Assembly: GCA_964579725.1 (NCBI GenBank)
Contig: CAZOHG010000016.1
Span: 1-63,441, forward strand
Reading direction: 5' to 3'
Length of the DNA stretch: 63,441 nucleotides
Origin: CAZOHG01 sp964579725
GTDB lineage: Bacteria > Zhuqueibacterota > JdFR-76 > BMS3Abin05
Part shown: positions 52,443 through 61,309 of the stretch, piece after piece
Layout of the letters: each line of letters opens with the position of its first letter
How positions within the stretch are numbered: the stretch's first letter is position 1
Program-made: the position numbers and the translations under genes
The notes under the pieces: generated by a model
Seen by the model: only the letters and a program-made list of their open reading frames with translations
Told to the model about the DNA's origin: nothing
Database searches by the model: none

Positions 52443-54140
52443 ATGAAAATAAAAATATTTATTATTAGTTTTTTCATTCTTATTTGGGTTGATACGAGTT
52501 TCGCTAAGGATTATTCGGTTAGCTATTGTTCCTCATTAGAAAAAGTCTTTATCGATGGTGACCACGGAAGTGCGATGGGTAGCACGATGTGGCCGGTAAC
52601 AATACAAGCCGCCCAGAACGAATATGAAGGATTTCAGATTATTGTTAAGGCGTTAACCAAAAATTTAACTGATGTCAAAGTTACGGCAAATAAGTTTCAG
52701 GATGCCAAAGGTCATATTTTGCCCGCAACTTGTTTTTCTATTCATCCCGTAGGCTATGTTCATATTGTGAATCCGTCCGGAAAATTATCCGGGAGCTATG
52801 TCGGGTGGTGGCCCGATCCGATTTTGGGGTTTCTGCAATCAGTGGATGTTGCTCAGGGAAAATTTCAGCCGTTTTTTGTTTCGATTCACATTCCCAAAGA
52901 CCAAGTTGCGGGTGTCTATTCGGGTTTATTAACAGTTAAAACAGCCCAGAGTGCTCCGGAAAGTATTCGAGTTAGTATTCAAGTATGGAATTTTAGGATT
53001 CCCGACCAACCTTCTTTACCAACTGTATTGGGCTTATACACTTCATCTATCAGCAAAATTTATGGTAATCTTTACGATGAAGAGTTAAAGGAAAAATATT
53101 ATAATTTTCTCTTAAATTATAAGATTTCACCTGACAATTTGTATTCGGGAGCTGATTACTTGGATATTCTGGCCCGCCTAAAAACATCTCGGTGGATTGG
53201 AATGCTCAGTTTGGCGCATGCCCCCTTTCTATGGGAAAAAGATTTCGATCAAAAATTTAACGATTTTTTGGAAAAAGCTCAGCAGCGCTATGTCGCTTTT
53301 CAAGAAAAGAAATTGATAAAAAATGCCTATTTTTATATTTTTGATGAAGTGGAAAGTTCGCATAAACAAAAGATGAAAGAATCTTTTCAAAGAATAAAGC
53401 AAAAATTTCCCAATATCCCGATTATGACTACCAGCGTTCCCCTGGATGATATGGGCGACTACCCAAATGTAGACTATGTCGTGGCCATGTATGATGCGCG
53501 TTTTGGTATCTACCAGAATACGGTAATTGCGAATGCGCGCAGGGAAGGTAAAAAGGTTTTTTGGTATGTTTCCAATTATCCGGGTGAACTCAATTTTGCT
53601 ATCGAAAATCCTTTGCTGAATATTCGCATCCTGATGGGGGCAGATGCTGCCAAATATCGCCCCGATGGTTTCTTATATTGGGCCATTAGCCGTTGGACCA
53701 TTGCGCCCAGTACCAATACGAATCCAATACAATCAGGGCCGTTGACACAGTGGGACCCGCAAAGTCTTGAAAACTATAACGGTTGTGGCAGTTGGTTTTA
53801 CCCGGGGCCGGACGGCCCTATTTCTTCGCTTCGATTGGAAGCCTATCGCGATGGTGTGGAAGATTATGAATATTACATGATTTTACAAAAATTAATTGAA
53901 GAGAAACAAAATGCCGCTCCTGCAAATGTCATCGAAAATGCTCGAGCAATATTGGCCGTTAGTCCCAATATTTTACAAGATACAAATCCGGTAAATTTTG
54001 TTCGGTCTCCCCAAATATTCTACAATGAACGTCAACGGTTGGCTGAAGCAATTTTGAGTTTGGAAGATCTTACGCAAAGCGGTGGACAGGATTCTCATCC
54101 ACCGGCTCCTCCAACAGGCGTTCATATCAATCAAAATTAG
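52443..54140 (+). CDS. Secreted GH123/DUF4091-like glycoside hydrolase
   Basis: A 565-residue exported protein with a signal peptide (IIISFFILIWVDTSFA, cleavage near 21). A beta-sandwich N-terminal domain (about 30-185) is followed by a TIM-barrel-like catalytic region. The DE pair of GH123 is at D301-E302 in YIFDEVESS, and the C-terminal landmark is GPDGPISSLRLEAYRDGVEDYEY, characteristic of DUF4091. GH123 enzymes are beta-N-acetylgalactosaminidases. Placed in a biosynthetic locus it may trim or release the polymer in the periplasm or outside. No lipobox is seen. Family is confident; bond specificity is inferred. Confidence 0.82.
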   Translation: MKIKIFIISFFILIWVDTSFAKDYSVSYCSSLEKVFIDGDHGSAMGSTMWPVTIQAAQNEYEGFQIIVKALTKNLTDVKVTANKFQDAKGHILPATCFSIHPVGYVHIVNPSGKLSGSYVGWWPDPILGFLQSVDVAQGKFQPFFVSIHIPKDQVAGVYSGLLTVKTAQSAPESIRVSIQVWNFRIPDQPSLPTVLGLYTSSISKIYGNLYDEELKEKYYNFLLNYKISPDNLYSGADYLDILARLKTSRWIGMLSLAHAPFLWEKDFDQKFNDFLEKAQQRYVAFQEKKLIKNAYFYIFDEVESSHKQKMKESFQRIKQKFPNIPIMTTSVPLDDMGDYPNVDYVVAMYDARFGIYQNTVIANARREGKKVFWYVSNYPGELNFAIENPLLNIRILMGADAAKYRPDGFLYWAISRWTIAPSTNTNPIQSGPLTQWDPQSLENYNGCGSWFYPGPDGPISSLRLEAYRDGVEDYEYYMILQKLIEEKQNAAPANVIENARAILAVSPNILQDTNPVNFVRSPQIFYNERQRLAEAILSLEDLTQSGGQDSHPPAPPTGVHINQN

Positions 54141-54149
54141 TGAGAAGCT

Positions 54150-55100
54150 ATGAAACGTGCTCTTTCGCTTTCCATTGTTGTTCCCCTTTTTAACGAAGAA
54201 AGTAACGTAAAACCGCTGCACTATTCCATTGCAAGCGTCCTGGATACTTTGGAAAATTATACGTCCGAAATTATTTATATTGATGACGGTAGTACCGATC
54301 AAACCATAGCCAAGTTATTGGAATTGAAAAAAACGGATCCACGGATCAAAGTTATCAAATTCCGCAGAAATTATGGTCAATCTCCTGCCATGGCAGCGGG
54401 TTTTAAAATAGCTCGCGGAGAGATTATTATTACAATGGATGGAGACTTGCAAAATGATCCGAAAGATATTGCACCCATGCTGAGAAAATTGGATGAAGGC
54501 TATGATTTGGTCAGCGGATGGCGCAAAAATAGGAAGGACAAACTTATTTTGCGAAAAGTTCCTTCTAAAATTGCCAATCGAATTATTTGCTCAGTGACGC
54601 ATATTAAGCTCCATGACACAGGCTGTGCCCTGAAGATCTACCGCGCTGAAATTGCCAAAAGGATCCATCTTTACGGTGAATTACACCGATTTTTGCCGGC
54701 TCTGGCCAGACTGGAAGGCGCACGCATTACAGAAATCCCCGTTCGTCATCATCCTCGGAAATTCGGAAAATCGAAATATAATTTGACCCGAACTTTCAAA
54801 GTCATTATGGATTTGTTGACCTTGAATCTTTTCTTGAAATACCTGATGAAACCCAGCCATTTTTTTGGTCTTTTGGCCGCCCTTTTTGGAGGAGCAAGCA
54901 TGTTTACGATGGCCTGGCTTTTCTTATTTTTCAAAACGCCCCATATTTATGTCAATGAAATAAACAATCTTTTTACCCTATTTTTCATATTTTTTACATT
55001 TGGCTTCCAATATATTTTTTTAGGTCTTTTGGCTGATCTTATTTTAAAAACTTCAAATCGACGAAAGAAATATTCTGTTAATTTTGTAAGCATAAAATGA
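54150..55100 (+). CDS. Glycosyltransferase family 2 with C-terminal membrane helices
   Basis: A 316-residue GT2 enzyme of the polyprenyl-phosphate-sugar (ArnC/GtrB/DPM1-like) type. It opens LSIVVPLFNEESNV and has YIDDGSTD, the metal-binding D97-G-D99 in TMDGDLQNDP, and the acceptor motif HDTGCALKIYR. The conserved KFGKSKYNLTR loop follows. Two or more C-terminal helices (FGLLAALFGGASMFTMAWLFLFF, YIFLGLLADLIL) anchor it. It probably makes an undecaprenyl-phosphate sugar on the cytosolic face. It is the first of three tandem GT2 genes. Confidence 0.9.
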   Translation: MKRALSLSIVVPLFNEESNVKPLHYSIASVLDTLENYTSEIIYIDDGSTDQTIAKLLELKKTDPRIKVIKFRRNYGQSPAMAAGFKIARGEIIITMDGDLQNDPKDIAPMLRKLDEGYDLVSGWRKNRKDKLILRKVPSKIANRIICSVTHIKLHDTGCALKIYRAEIAKRIHLYGELHRFLPALARLEGARITEIPVRHHPRKFGKSKYNLTRTFKVIMDLLTLNLFLKYLMKPSHFFGLLAALFGGASMFTMAWLFLFFKTPHIYVNEINNLFTLFFIFFTFGFQYIFLGLLADLILKTSNRRKKYSVNFVSIK

Positions 55101-55107
55101 GGAGCTC

Positions 55108-56097
55108 TTGATGATTCAAACGGTTGAAAAGACAAAAGCCGAACTTTCTGTCAGAAAGAGAATCCAACCCGAGATTTCGGTTGTTTTGGTTACCTATAAT
55201 CAGGCTCAGGAGATACCAAGTGTATTTGCCGGTATATCTGAAACTTTTGAAAAAGAATTTAATCGGCATTATGAAATAGTCTTTGTCGATGACGGAAGCA
55301 CCGACGATACGATTTCTCAATTAAGGCGGCTGGCGCAGGATAAAGAAAATGTGAAGGTGATTCGAATGCGTTCTCATTTTGGGGAAGCTTCAGCTTTAGA
55401 GGCCGGCCTTGGTATCAGCTCTGGAAAGATTATTTTATTTTTGGCAGGCAGGGTTCGCATCGATCCGTCTGGTCTTTTGATTCTGGCTGAAAAAGTGAAA
55501 AACGGGGATGATTTTGTCATCGGTTGGCGATGCCCCCGTAGTGACTGGAAGCTAAATCAAATGGTTTCAAAATATTTTAATGCTATTGTTTCTAAACTAA
55601 CCGGCCTAAAATTGCATGATATTAACAGTGGCGTTTTTGCTGCCAAAAGAGAAGTCTTGGAATCGTTGGACCTCTATGGTGATTTGAATAATTTTATCCC
55701 TATTCTCGTTCATCGATTGGGATACAAAATTGAAGAACAAAAGGTCCAACAACAAAAAGGCTATTTTAGAAAATCAAAATATATTACAGAATATTTTCAA
55801 AGAGCTCTTGATATTTTGACGGTCATATTTCTGACAAAATATTCCAAGAAACCTCTGCATTTTTTGGGACTCTTTGGTATTTTGTTCACTATTTCAGGCC
55901 TTGCTATAGATATTTATTTATTTGTTTATAGGCTGCTTGGAATGGGCCCCATTGCCGGAAGACCCTTGCTTTTGTTGGGAGCTCTGCTGTTTATTTTGGG
56001 TGTCCAGATGATATCGATTGGTTTAATCGGCGAAATGATCATTTTTACCCATGCTTCTGAGATTGACGAGTACAATATTGAAGCCATATATGAGTAA
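55108..56097 (+). CDS. GT2-family protein lacking the DXD metal motif
   Basis: A 329-residue paralogue of the gene upstream, 7 bases away. The N-terminal nucleotide-binding features remain (VVLVTYNQAQE, VDDGSTDD, FGEASALEAGLG). The metal-binding segment has changed: where the neighbour reads TMDGDLQNDP this reads FLAGRVRIDP, so the two aspartates become A113 and R115. HDINSGVFAAKREV and two C-terminal helices are kept, and the frame is intact. It may be a non-catalytic partner of its neighbour or a metal-independent variant. ATG 55108 has GAGGAGC upstream. Confidence 0.85.
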   Translation: MMIQTVEKTKAELSVRKRIQPEISVVLVTYNQAQEIPSVFAGISETFEKEFNRHYEIVFVDDGSTDDTISQLRRLAQDKENVKVIRMRSHFGEASALEAGLGISSGKIILFLAGRVRIDPSGLLILAEKVKNGDDFVIGWRCPRSDWKLNQMVSKYFNAIVSKLTGLKLHDINSGVFAAKREVLESLDLYGDLNNFIPILVHRLGYKIEEQKVQQQKGYFRKSKYITEYFQRALDILTVIFLTKYSKKPLHFLGLFGILFTISGLAIDIYLFVYRLLGMGPIAGRPLLLLGALLFILGVQMISIGLIGEMIIFTHASEIDEYNIEAIYE

Positions 56098-56134
56098 AAT
56101 CCTCGTTGTATAACTCCTGTTTGCAATTCATTAT

Positions 56135-56162
56135 TTGTTGTTTTATCTCCTTAAAAGATAAT
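56135..56162 (+). promoter_or_regulatory. Possible internal promoter before the third GT2 gene
   Basis: TTGTTG (56135-56140) and GATAAT (56157-56162) are 16 bases apart in the 126-base gap between the second and third GT2 genes, the largest gap in this part of the locus. A small AT hairpin overlaps the spacer. Confidence 0.3.
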
Positions 56163-56223
56163 AAATTACAAAATCCTGTCAAAAGGTGGATATGTTTGAC
56201 CAAACAAAGCAATTGGACGAAAA

Positions 56224-57216
56224 ATGAAATTAATCATCCAAATTCCTTGTTTTAATGAAGAAAAAACATTGCCTGTTACCATGCGTGATATCCCGAAGCG
56301 AATCGATGGTATCGATGAAATAGAGGTTCTAATCATTGACGATGGCAGCACAGATCGTACGGTAGAAGTTGCGCGGAATTTGGGGGTACACCACATCGTC
56401 AGATTAACCAAAAATAAAGGATTGGCTGAAGCATTTATGGCCGGTATTAATGCTGCACTTTCTTTGGGTGCCGATATTATTGTCAATACGGACGCAGACA
56501 ATCAATATGCCGGTTCGGATATTGCTCGTTTGGTAAAACCCATTTTGGAAGGGAAAGCCGATATTGTAATTGGAAATCGTCAAATCGACAAAATTGGTCA
56601 CTTTTCGACAGCCAAAAAATTGCTGCAAAAATTGGGAAGCTGGGTGGTACGGCAGGTCTCCAATACAGATATCCCAGACACGACCAGCGGCTTTCGAGCG
56701 ATGAATCGGGAAGCAGCTCTTCGACTGAATGTCCTCTCGCGTTTCACATATACGTTGGAAACGATCATTCAAGCCGGCAAAAAGAATTTGGCCGTAACAC
56801 ATATTCCCGTGCACACCAATGAAAAGTTGCGCGAATCGCGCTTGTTTTCCTCCATTCCCACGTATATTAAGCGATCAATCGGAACGATTTTTCGAATTTA
56901 CACAATTTACGAACCGCTAAAAATGTTTATGATTATTGGCGGAACAATTTTCTCATTAGGTTTATTTATTTCTTTTAGATTTCTATATTTCTATCTAACG
57001 GGACATGTATCCGGTCATATTCAATCTTTACTTTTGGCAACCGTCTTATTTATTATCGGATTTCAAACCATGGTGATGGGACTGATGGCTGATCTAATTG
57101 GCAGCAATCGGAGCTTGATTGAAAACACGCTATACCGGGTTAAAAAAATGGAACATATGGGAAATTCTGAAGAATCTTGTGAAAAAAATTTGGAACGAAA
57201 GGATACAGGAGAATGA
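56224..57216 (+). CDS. Glycosyltransferase family 2 with C-terminal membrane helices
   Basis: A 330-residue GT2 enzyme, distinct from the two before it. LIIQIPCFNEEKTL, IIDDGSTDRT, NKGLAEAFMAGINAAL and the DXD equivalent NTDADNQYAGSD are intact. TTSGFRAMNREAALRL resembles the acceptor loop of polyprenyl-phosphate mannose/glucose synthases. Two C-terminal helices (MFMIIGGTIFSLGLFISF, LLLATVLFIIGFQTMVMGL) follow, then a hydrophilic tail. The final bases overlap the oxidoreductase start as ATGA. Confidence 0.9.
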   Translation: MKLIIQIPCFNEEKTLPVTMRDIPKRIDGIDEIEVLIIDDGSTDRTVEVARNLGVHHIVRLTKNKGLAEAFMAGINAALSLGADIIVNTDADNQYAGSDIARLVKPILEGKADIVIGNRQIDKIGHFSTAKKLLQKLGSWVVRQVSNTDIPDTTSGFRAMNREAALRLNVLSRFTYTLETIIQAGKKNLAVTHIPVHTNEKLRESRLFSSIPTYIKRSIGTIFRIYTIYEPLKMFMIIGGTIFSLGLFISFRFLYFYLTGHVSGHIQSLLLATVLFIIGFQTMVMGLMADLIGSNRSLIENTLYRVKKMEHMGNSEESCEKNLERKDTGE

Positions 57217-58232
57217 GAATCGGGCTCATTGGCATCGGAAAAATGGGACTCTTGCATGGGGGGATTTTAAATGCGATGAACGATGTTGAAATTTGTGCAT
57301 TAGTCGATTCTTCGAAGTTTTTGTTGGGTTTTGCACATAATCTTCTCAAAATTCCCATATATACTGACTACATACAAATGTTGGAGCAACAAAAGCCGGA
57401 TGCTGTCGTTATTGCAACCCCTGTTTTTTTGCATGTTCCTATGGCATTGGAATGTGCCCGACGAGGTATCCCTTTCTTTTTAGAAAAACCGCTCAGCCTA
57501 AACAGCCAAGAAGCCACACCCTTAATTGCTGAAGTTGAGCAAAAGAATTTGGTGACAATGGTCGGTTATATGATGCGGTATTCAGAATCCTTTGCCAAAG
57601 CAAAGGAACTACTGGATAAAGGTGTTTTGGGTAACCTCATTACTTTTCAATCCACTATCTATGTATCCCAATTATTCAAAACAGGAAAAGGATGGCGGTA
57701 TAGTAAGCAGAAATCAGGAGGTGGCGTGGTTATTGGTCAAGCCACGCATTTAATCGATTTACTTCAATGGTTTATGGGGCCTCTGCAAATGGTCTCGGCT
57801 CATACGAAACATTGGTATTCTCAAGAAGTTGAAGATTTCGCTCATGCCTATTTTTTCTTTCAAAATGGCGTGGCTGGCTGGATGGACTCTACATGGAGTA
57901 TGCGACATCATCGATTGTTGGAAATTACTATTGAAATTAACGGAGAAAATGGAAATTTAATAGTAACGAATGATTATGTAAAACTTTATTTGGATACTCC
58001 GGTTCAGGGTTTGAATTCCGGTTGGACGAATTTTATGCGTCCTGATTTATATAAAGGTGTGGAGTTTGATGTGGGGGGGACATATTATACGTCTCAAGAT
58101 AAGGCTTTTTTGGAGGCAGTGCAAAGCGGCCAAAGTCCGGATTCGGATGTGCAAAATGCCTATAAGGTACAAAAAATAGTAGATGCCATATATGATTCTG
58201 CGGGGAAAAAAGGTTCCCCCGTATCCATATGA
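57213..58232 (+). CDS. Gfo/Idh/MocA-family oxidoreductase
   Basis: A 339-residue NAD(P)-dependent sugar oxidoreductase. The Rossmann motif is RIGLIGIGKMGLLHGGIL at 2-19. DAVVIATPVFLH and the EKPL motif (FFLEKPLSL, containing the catalytic-region lysine) follow. The C-terminal beta-domain contains GGGVVIGQATHLIDLLQWF, with the typical H-x-x-D. In polysaccharide loci these enzymes oxidise C3 of UDP-N-acetyl-hexosaminuronates or reduce keto sugars. The uronate enzymes upstream make an aminouronic route conceivable, but there is no aminotransferase here. Confidence 0.88.
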   Translation: MRIGLIGIGKMGLLHGGILNAMNDVEICALVDSSKFLLGFAHNLLKIPIYTDYIQMLEQQKPDAVVIATPVFLHVPMALECARRGIPFFLEKPLSLNSQEATPLIAEVEQKNLVTMVGYMMRYSESFAKAKELLDKGVLGNLITFQSTIYVSQLFKTGKGWRYSKQKSGGGVVIGQATHLIDLLQWFMGPLQMVSAHTKHWYSQEVEDFAHAYFFFQNGVAGWMDSTWSMRHHRLLEITIEINGENGNLIVTNDYVKLYLDTPVQGLNSGWTNFMRPDLYKGVEFDVGGTYYTSQDKAFLEAVQSGQSPDSDVQNAYKVQKIVDAIYDSAGKKGSPVSI

Positions 58233-58257
58233 GGTCAATTTAAGGAGAAATTTAGGT

Positions 58258-59133
58258 ATGCTGGATAAAATAATATTGGGACATAACCAATTTTTTGGTG
58301 TTAACCATCTGGATTCTCAAACGGGTAATGTTAAGGAAGCTTATTTTAATGATATATCTCGCATTTTAGATATTATCCGTTTTTCCTTTCAATTTGGTGT
58401 TCATTCAATGATGATGTCTACACATGAGCGTGCGATTGCTCTATCGCACACATTGCAAAATGAGCCTGTACTGGGCCATGAACTGGGAATTTATCTGTTG
58501 GTTCCCTATATTGCCAAGTATGTTAAGCAAGCGAATGAAAAGGGCTTGGTTAACATTATCCGTGATTCTTTGGTTGGCACCAGTTTTCAAAGTAAACTGG
58601 GAATGTTTTGGCGAGGGGGCCTGGGGTATCTCAAAAAGGATATCCGGGGAATCATAACAACTCTTGTTGATTTTGAAATTGCGCCTTTTTCCAAGTTGAA
58701 TCTGAAAGCCATTTTTCTGCACGACGCTTTAACCGATTTGATTCTTTCTTGGGAAGCAATTGATGTATTACAGTTATACTATGAACATATAGAAAAAAAA
58801 TATGGGGTTATTCCTGCTTTTTGCACAAAAAATCTGCCGCGTCTTTTGAAAGAGTTGAAAAAAATTGGAATTCAAAATCCTTTGGTTATGGCTTCGATCA
58901 ATAAAATTGGCTATCAGGTGAACCCGTCCTTGGAGGCTTTTGAAAAAGCCCTAAATGATTATGATGTTCAATTACTGGCAATGAGTACATTGGCGGCTGG
59001 CTATTTGAAGCCGCTTGAGGCTTATGATTATTTATATGCGCTACCCAATATAGCATCGGTTGTCGTAGGGGTTTCCAGAAAAGATCATGCAAAAGAAACA
59101 TTTCAAATTATTGCTCAACACCTAAACAAATAA
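58258..59133 (+). CDS. TIM-barrel protein resembling aldo/keto reductases, unknown role
   Basis: A 291-residue protein I do not recognise with certainty. ATG 58258 follows TAAGGAG; the longer frame overlaps the previous gene. It starts KIILGHNQFFGVNHL, has FGVHSMMMSTHERAI, IFLHDALTDLIL and LVMASINKIGYQVNPSLEAF, and ends with an aldo/keto-reductase-like AMSTLAAGYLKPLEAYDYL and NIASVVVGVSRKDHAKETF. The alternation of strands and helices fits a (beta/alpha)8 barrel, but the classical Asp-Tyr-Lys-His tetrad is not evident. Its partner upstream is a Gfo/Idh/MocA enzyme, so both probably act on the same sugar. Confidence 0.6.
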   Translation: MLDKIILGHNQFFGVNHLDSQTGNVKEAYFNDISRILDIIRFSFQFGVHSMMMSTHERAIALSHTLQNEPVLGHELGIYLLVPYIAKYVKQANEKGLVNIIRDSLVGTSFQSKLGMFWRGGLGYLKKDIRGIITTLVDFEIAPFSKLNLKAIFLHDALTDLILSWEAIDVLQLYYEHIEKKYGVIPAFCTKNLPRLLKELKKIGIQNPLVMASINKIGYQVNPSLEAFEKALNDYDVQLLAMSTLAAGYLKPLEAYDYLYALPNIASVVVGVSRKDHAKETFQIIAQHLNK

Positions 59134-59136
59134 CTT

Positions 59137-60351
59137 ATGACCATTTGCATTCTTTCAACCGGATACCCCCGGTGGCAAAATGATTTTGATTCGAACTATA
59201 TTCATTATTTGGCACGAGAATTGGTAAATATGGGAATTAACGTGCATGTCGTTGCACCCCATGCCCCTGGATTACAGAAGGACGACATTCTGGACGGCGT
59301 ATTCATACATCGATTCCAATATATTTATCCCGCCAAATATCAATCATTGGCTTACGCACCGGGAATTCCCGAAAATATAAAAAAACTGAAAAATAAATTG
59401 CAGATCATTCCTTTTTTGGTTGCAATGTTTCTTAAGTTTAGGCAGATTTTAAAGAAATATCCGATCGATATTGTTAATGCCCATTGGCTTGTTCCTTCTG
59501 GCGTTTTATCATTTTATGCCGAAAGGGTCTATGGGATTCCGGTTATTGTAAAACTTTATGGGGCTGATTTACATCTCATTAAATCAAAAATGCCGTTTCT
59601 TGGAAAAATCTTTGCTGGCATTCTTAATAATTCCACAAAAATCATATCAAATAGCTCCTATACAAAGAAATTGGCATCAGCTTTTCTGAATATTTCCTCT
59701 AACAAGATCAATGTACTCCATGACGGTGTAGATGTGATTCGCTATTTCCCGCGGTACAAAGAGAAACGTCAGGATCAAACCAAGATTATTCTTTCCTGTG
59801 GCCGCATGGTTGAGCGAAAGGGGTTTCATTATTTAATAAAAGCATTTTATATGGTTACCAAAAAGCATCCTTCGGCTCGTCTCATATTGGTTGGAGATGG
59901 TCCTGAGCGACCGACGCTGGAAACGGAGGTCAGGCGATTGCAAATTGAAAAGAGAGTCGTTTTTGCTCGAAATGTTTCGGATGCGGAGCTTTTTCAATAT
60001 TACAAAATGAGCGATATTTTTGTTTTACCTGCTATTATCGATGCCAATGGGGATACAGAAGGCTTGGGATTGGTTTTATTAGAAGCAATGGCATCGGGTA
60101 TACCTGTCATTGGAAGTGATGTAGGAGGCATTCCGGATATTATATCGGAAAATGCAGATTATGGCTTTTTGGTTCCTCCCGCTAACGCTGAGATTTTGGC
60201 CGCCAAAATTCTTTTCTTTTTGGATAATCCTGAAAAAATAAGCGATTTTGGGAAGAAAGGTCGGAAAGTTGTTGAAAATTTGTTTTCGTGGCAACAAATT
60301 GCTCGGAAATATGTAGTCCTTTTTAAAAGTACTCTGGAGGACACGCATTAA
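59137..60351 (+). CDS. Glycosyltransferase family 4
   Basis: A 404-residue GT-B enzyme. It opens ICILSTGYPRWQNDFDSNYI, a start seen in GT4 enzymes of exopolysaccharide loci. NAHWLVPSGVLSFYAERV and VKLYGADLHL mark the acceptor domain. The donor domain has ILSCGRMVERKGFHYLIKAF, LILVGDGPERPTLE, and the glutamate signature DTEGLGLVLLEAMASGIPVIGSD. Donor sugar unknown. A Shine-Dalgarno for the next gene lies inside its 3' end, and its stop overlaps an ATT codon that likely starts that gene. Confidence 0.92.
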   Translation: MTICILSTGYPRWQNDFDSNYIHYLARELVNMGINVHVVAPHAPGLQKDDILDGVFIHRFQYIYPAKYQSLAYAPGIPENIKKLKNKLQIIPFLVAMFLKFRQILKKYPIDIVNAHWLVPSGVLSFYAERVYGIPVIVKLYGADLHLIKSKMPFLGKIFAGILNNSTKIISNSSYTKKLASAFLNISSNKINVLHDGVDVIRYFPRYKEKRQDQTKIILSCGRMVERKGFHYLIKAFYMVTKKHPSARLILVGDGPERPTLETEVRRLQIEKRVVFARNVSDAELFQYYKMSDIFVLPAIIDANGDTEGLGLVLLEAMASGIPVIGSDVGGIPDIISENADYGFLVPPANAEILAAKILFFLDNPEKISDFGKKGRKVVENLFSWQQIARKYVVLFKSTLEDTH

Positions 60352-61309
60352 AACGCATATTAAATACGGCCGTCAAATATTAAATGCCATTTTTATTTTT
60401 CTTGTTATTTTAGGTCTGTATTTTCTATTTCGTAAGAGTAATCTTAGGCAGCTTCAACAAGTAAAAGATCATTTAAACTATGGCCTTTTATTTATTGTTT
60501 TATTGATTAATTTAATTAATTTGATCCTAATGATTCTCAGATGGTATTTTTTGGTAAAGCCTGTAAAAGCCACCGTATCGCTCAAGAATATTTACATTAT
60601 TTCTCTAAATGCCATTGCGGCCAATTTTGCCGTACCCGGGAAGATGGGGGTTCCGGCAAAAGCCATTCTTTTAAAAAATACAGAAAATATTGATTATAGT
60701 CATGTAACGCCTTCTCTTGCCAATGAATTGTTCCTCGAATATTTTACTATTTTGATTTTTTTTGCGACTAGTGCAATAGTAGGAGGATTTTTGGACTGGC
60801 AATCCGCAACCTCTGCCATTTCATGGAGGATTGTTTTTCTATTTTTGTTTTTACTTGGTTTTGCGGGTGGAGGTTGGTTTTTTTTTCGCAAAACGAAAAG
60901 AATCGGCGCGTTTTTAAAAAATTTTTCACATGCCTACAAGTTAAGTGCCAAAAGAAAGGATCTTTTCCTCGTAGCGCTTTTGATTACTGTGGTCAACCTT
61001 TTTCTAACTTTTTATGCTGATAAGCTTCTATTTAAAAGTATGGGATTTACCATTCCCTATATCTTTGTGATATTCTCAAGTTCTTTTTCAAGTATTGCCG
61101 CTTTGATCTCTCCACTGCCCGGAGGTATTGGAATCCGTGAAATTGCAAATGGCTATTTTTATAAAATATTTTATAATTTGGGGGAAGTGGCCGTCGCCGC
61201 TATTATAATTCGTAGATTGATAACGTATTTCTCACTCATTCTGCTTTTTGTATTGGAACGCCTGTTTAGTTATCATTTTTCAATTGAAATACGAAAAGAA
61301 ATATCGTGA
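60347..61309 (+). CDS. Second LPG-synthase-type membrane protein, apparent ATT start
   Basis: A 320-residue polytopic paralogue of the gene at 50.2 kb. The frame is open from a stop at 60314, but no ATG or GTG occurs before the first TTG at 60503, and a start there would remove the first membrane helix and half the second. Reading from ATT 60347 gives KTHIKYGRQILNAIFIF and then FRKSNLRQLQQVKDHLNY, which aligns with the full N-terminus of the 50.2-kb copy. TGGAGG sits 6 bases before ATT, and the ATT overlaps the previous stop codon. NFAVPGKMGVPAKAILLK and SPLPGGIGIREIANGYFY are the family landmarks. Role as for the first copy. Confidence 0.8.
   Translation: MKTHIKYGRQILNAIFIFLVILGLYFLFRKSNLRQLQQVKDHLNYGLLFIVLLINLINLILMILRWYFLVKPVKATVSLKNIYIISLNAIAANFAVPGKMGVPAKAILLKNTENIDYSHVTPSLANELFLEYFTILIFFATSAIVGGFLDWQSATSAISWRIVFLFLFLLGFAGGGWFFFRKTKRIGAFLKNFSHAYKLSAKRKDLFLVALLITVVNLFLTFYADKLLFKSMGFTIPYIFVIFSSSFSSIAALISPLPGGIGIREIANGYFYKIFYNLGEVAVAAIIIRRLITYFSLILLFVLERLFSYHFSIEIRKEIS

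Noticed and set aside
60503..61309. TTG 60503 as the start of the second LPG-synthase-type gene
   Set aside because: It would remove the first membrane helix and half the second, which align well with the paralogue, and no ribosome site precedes it.
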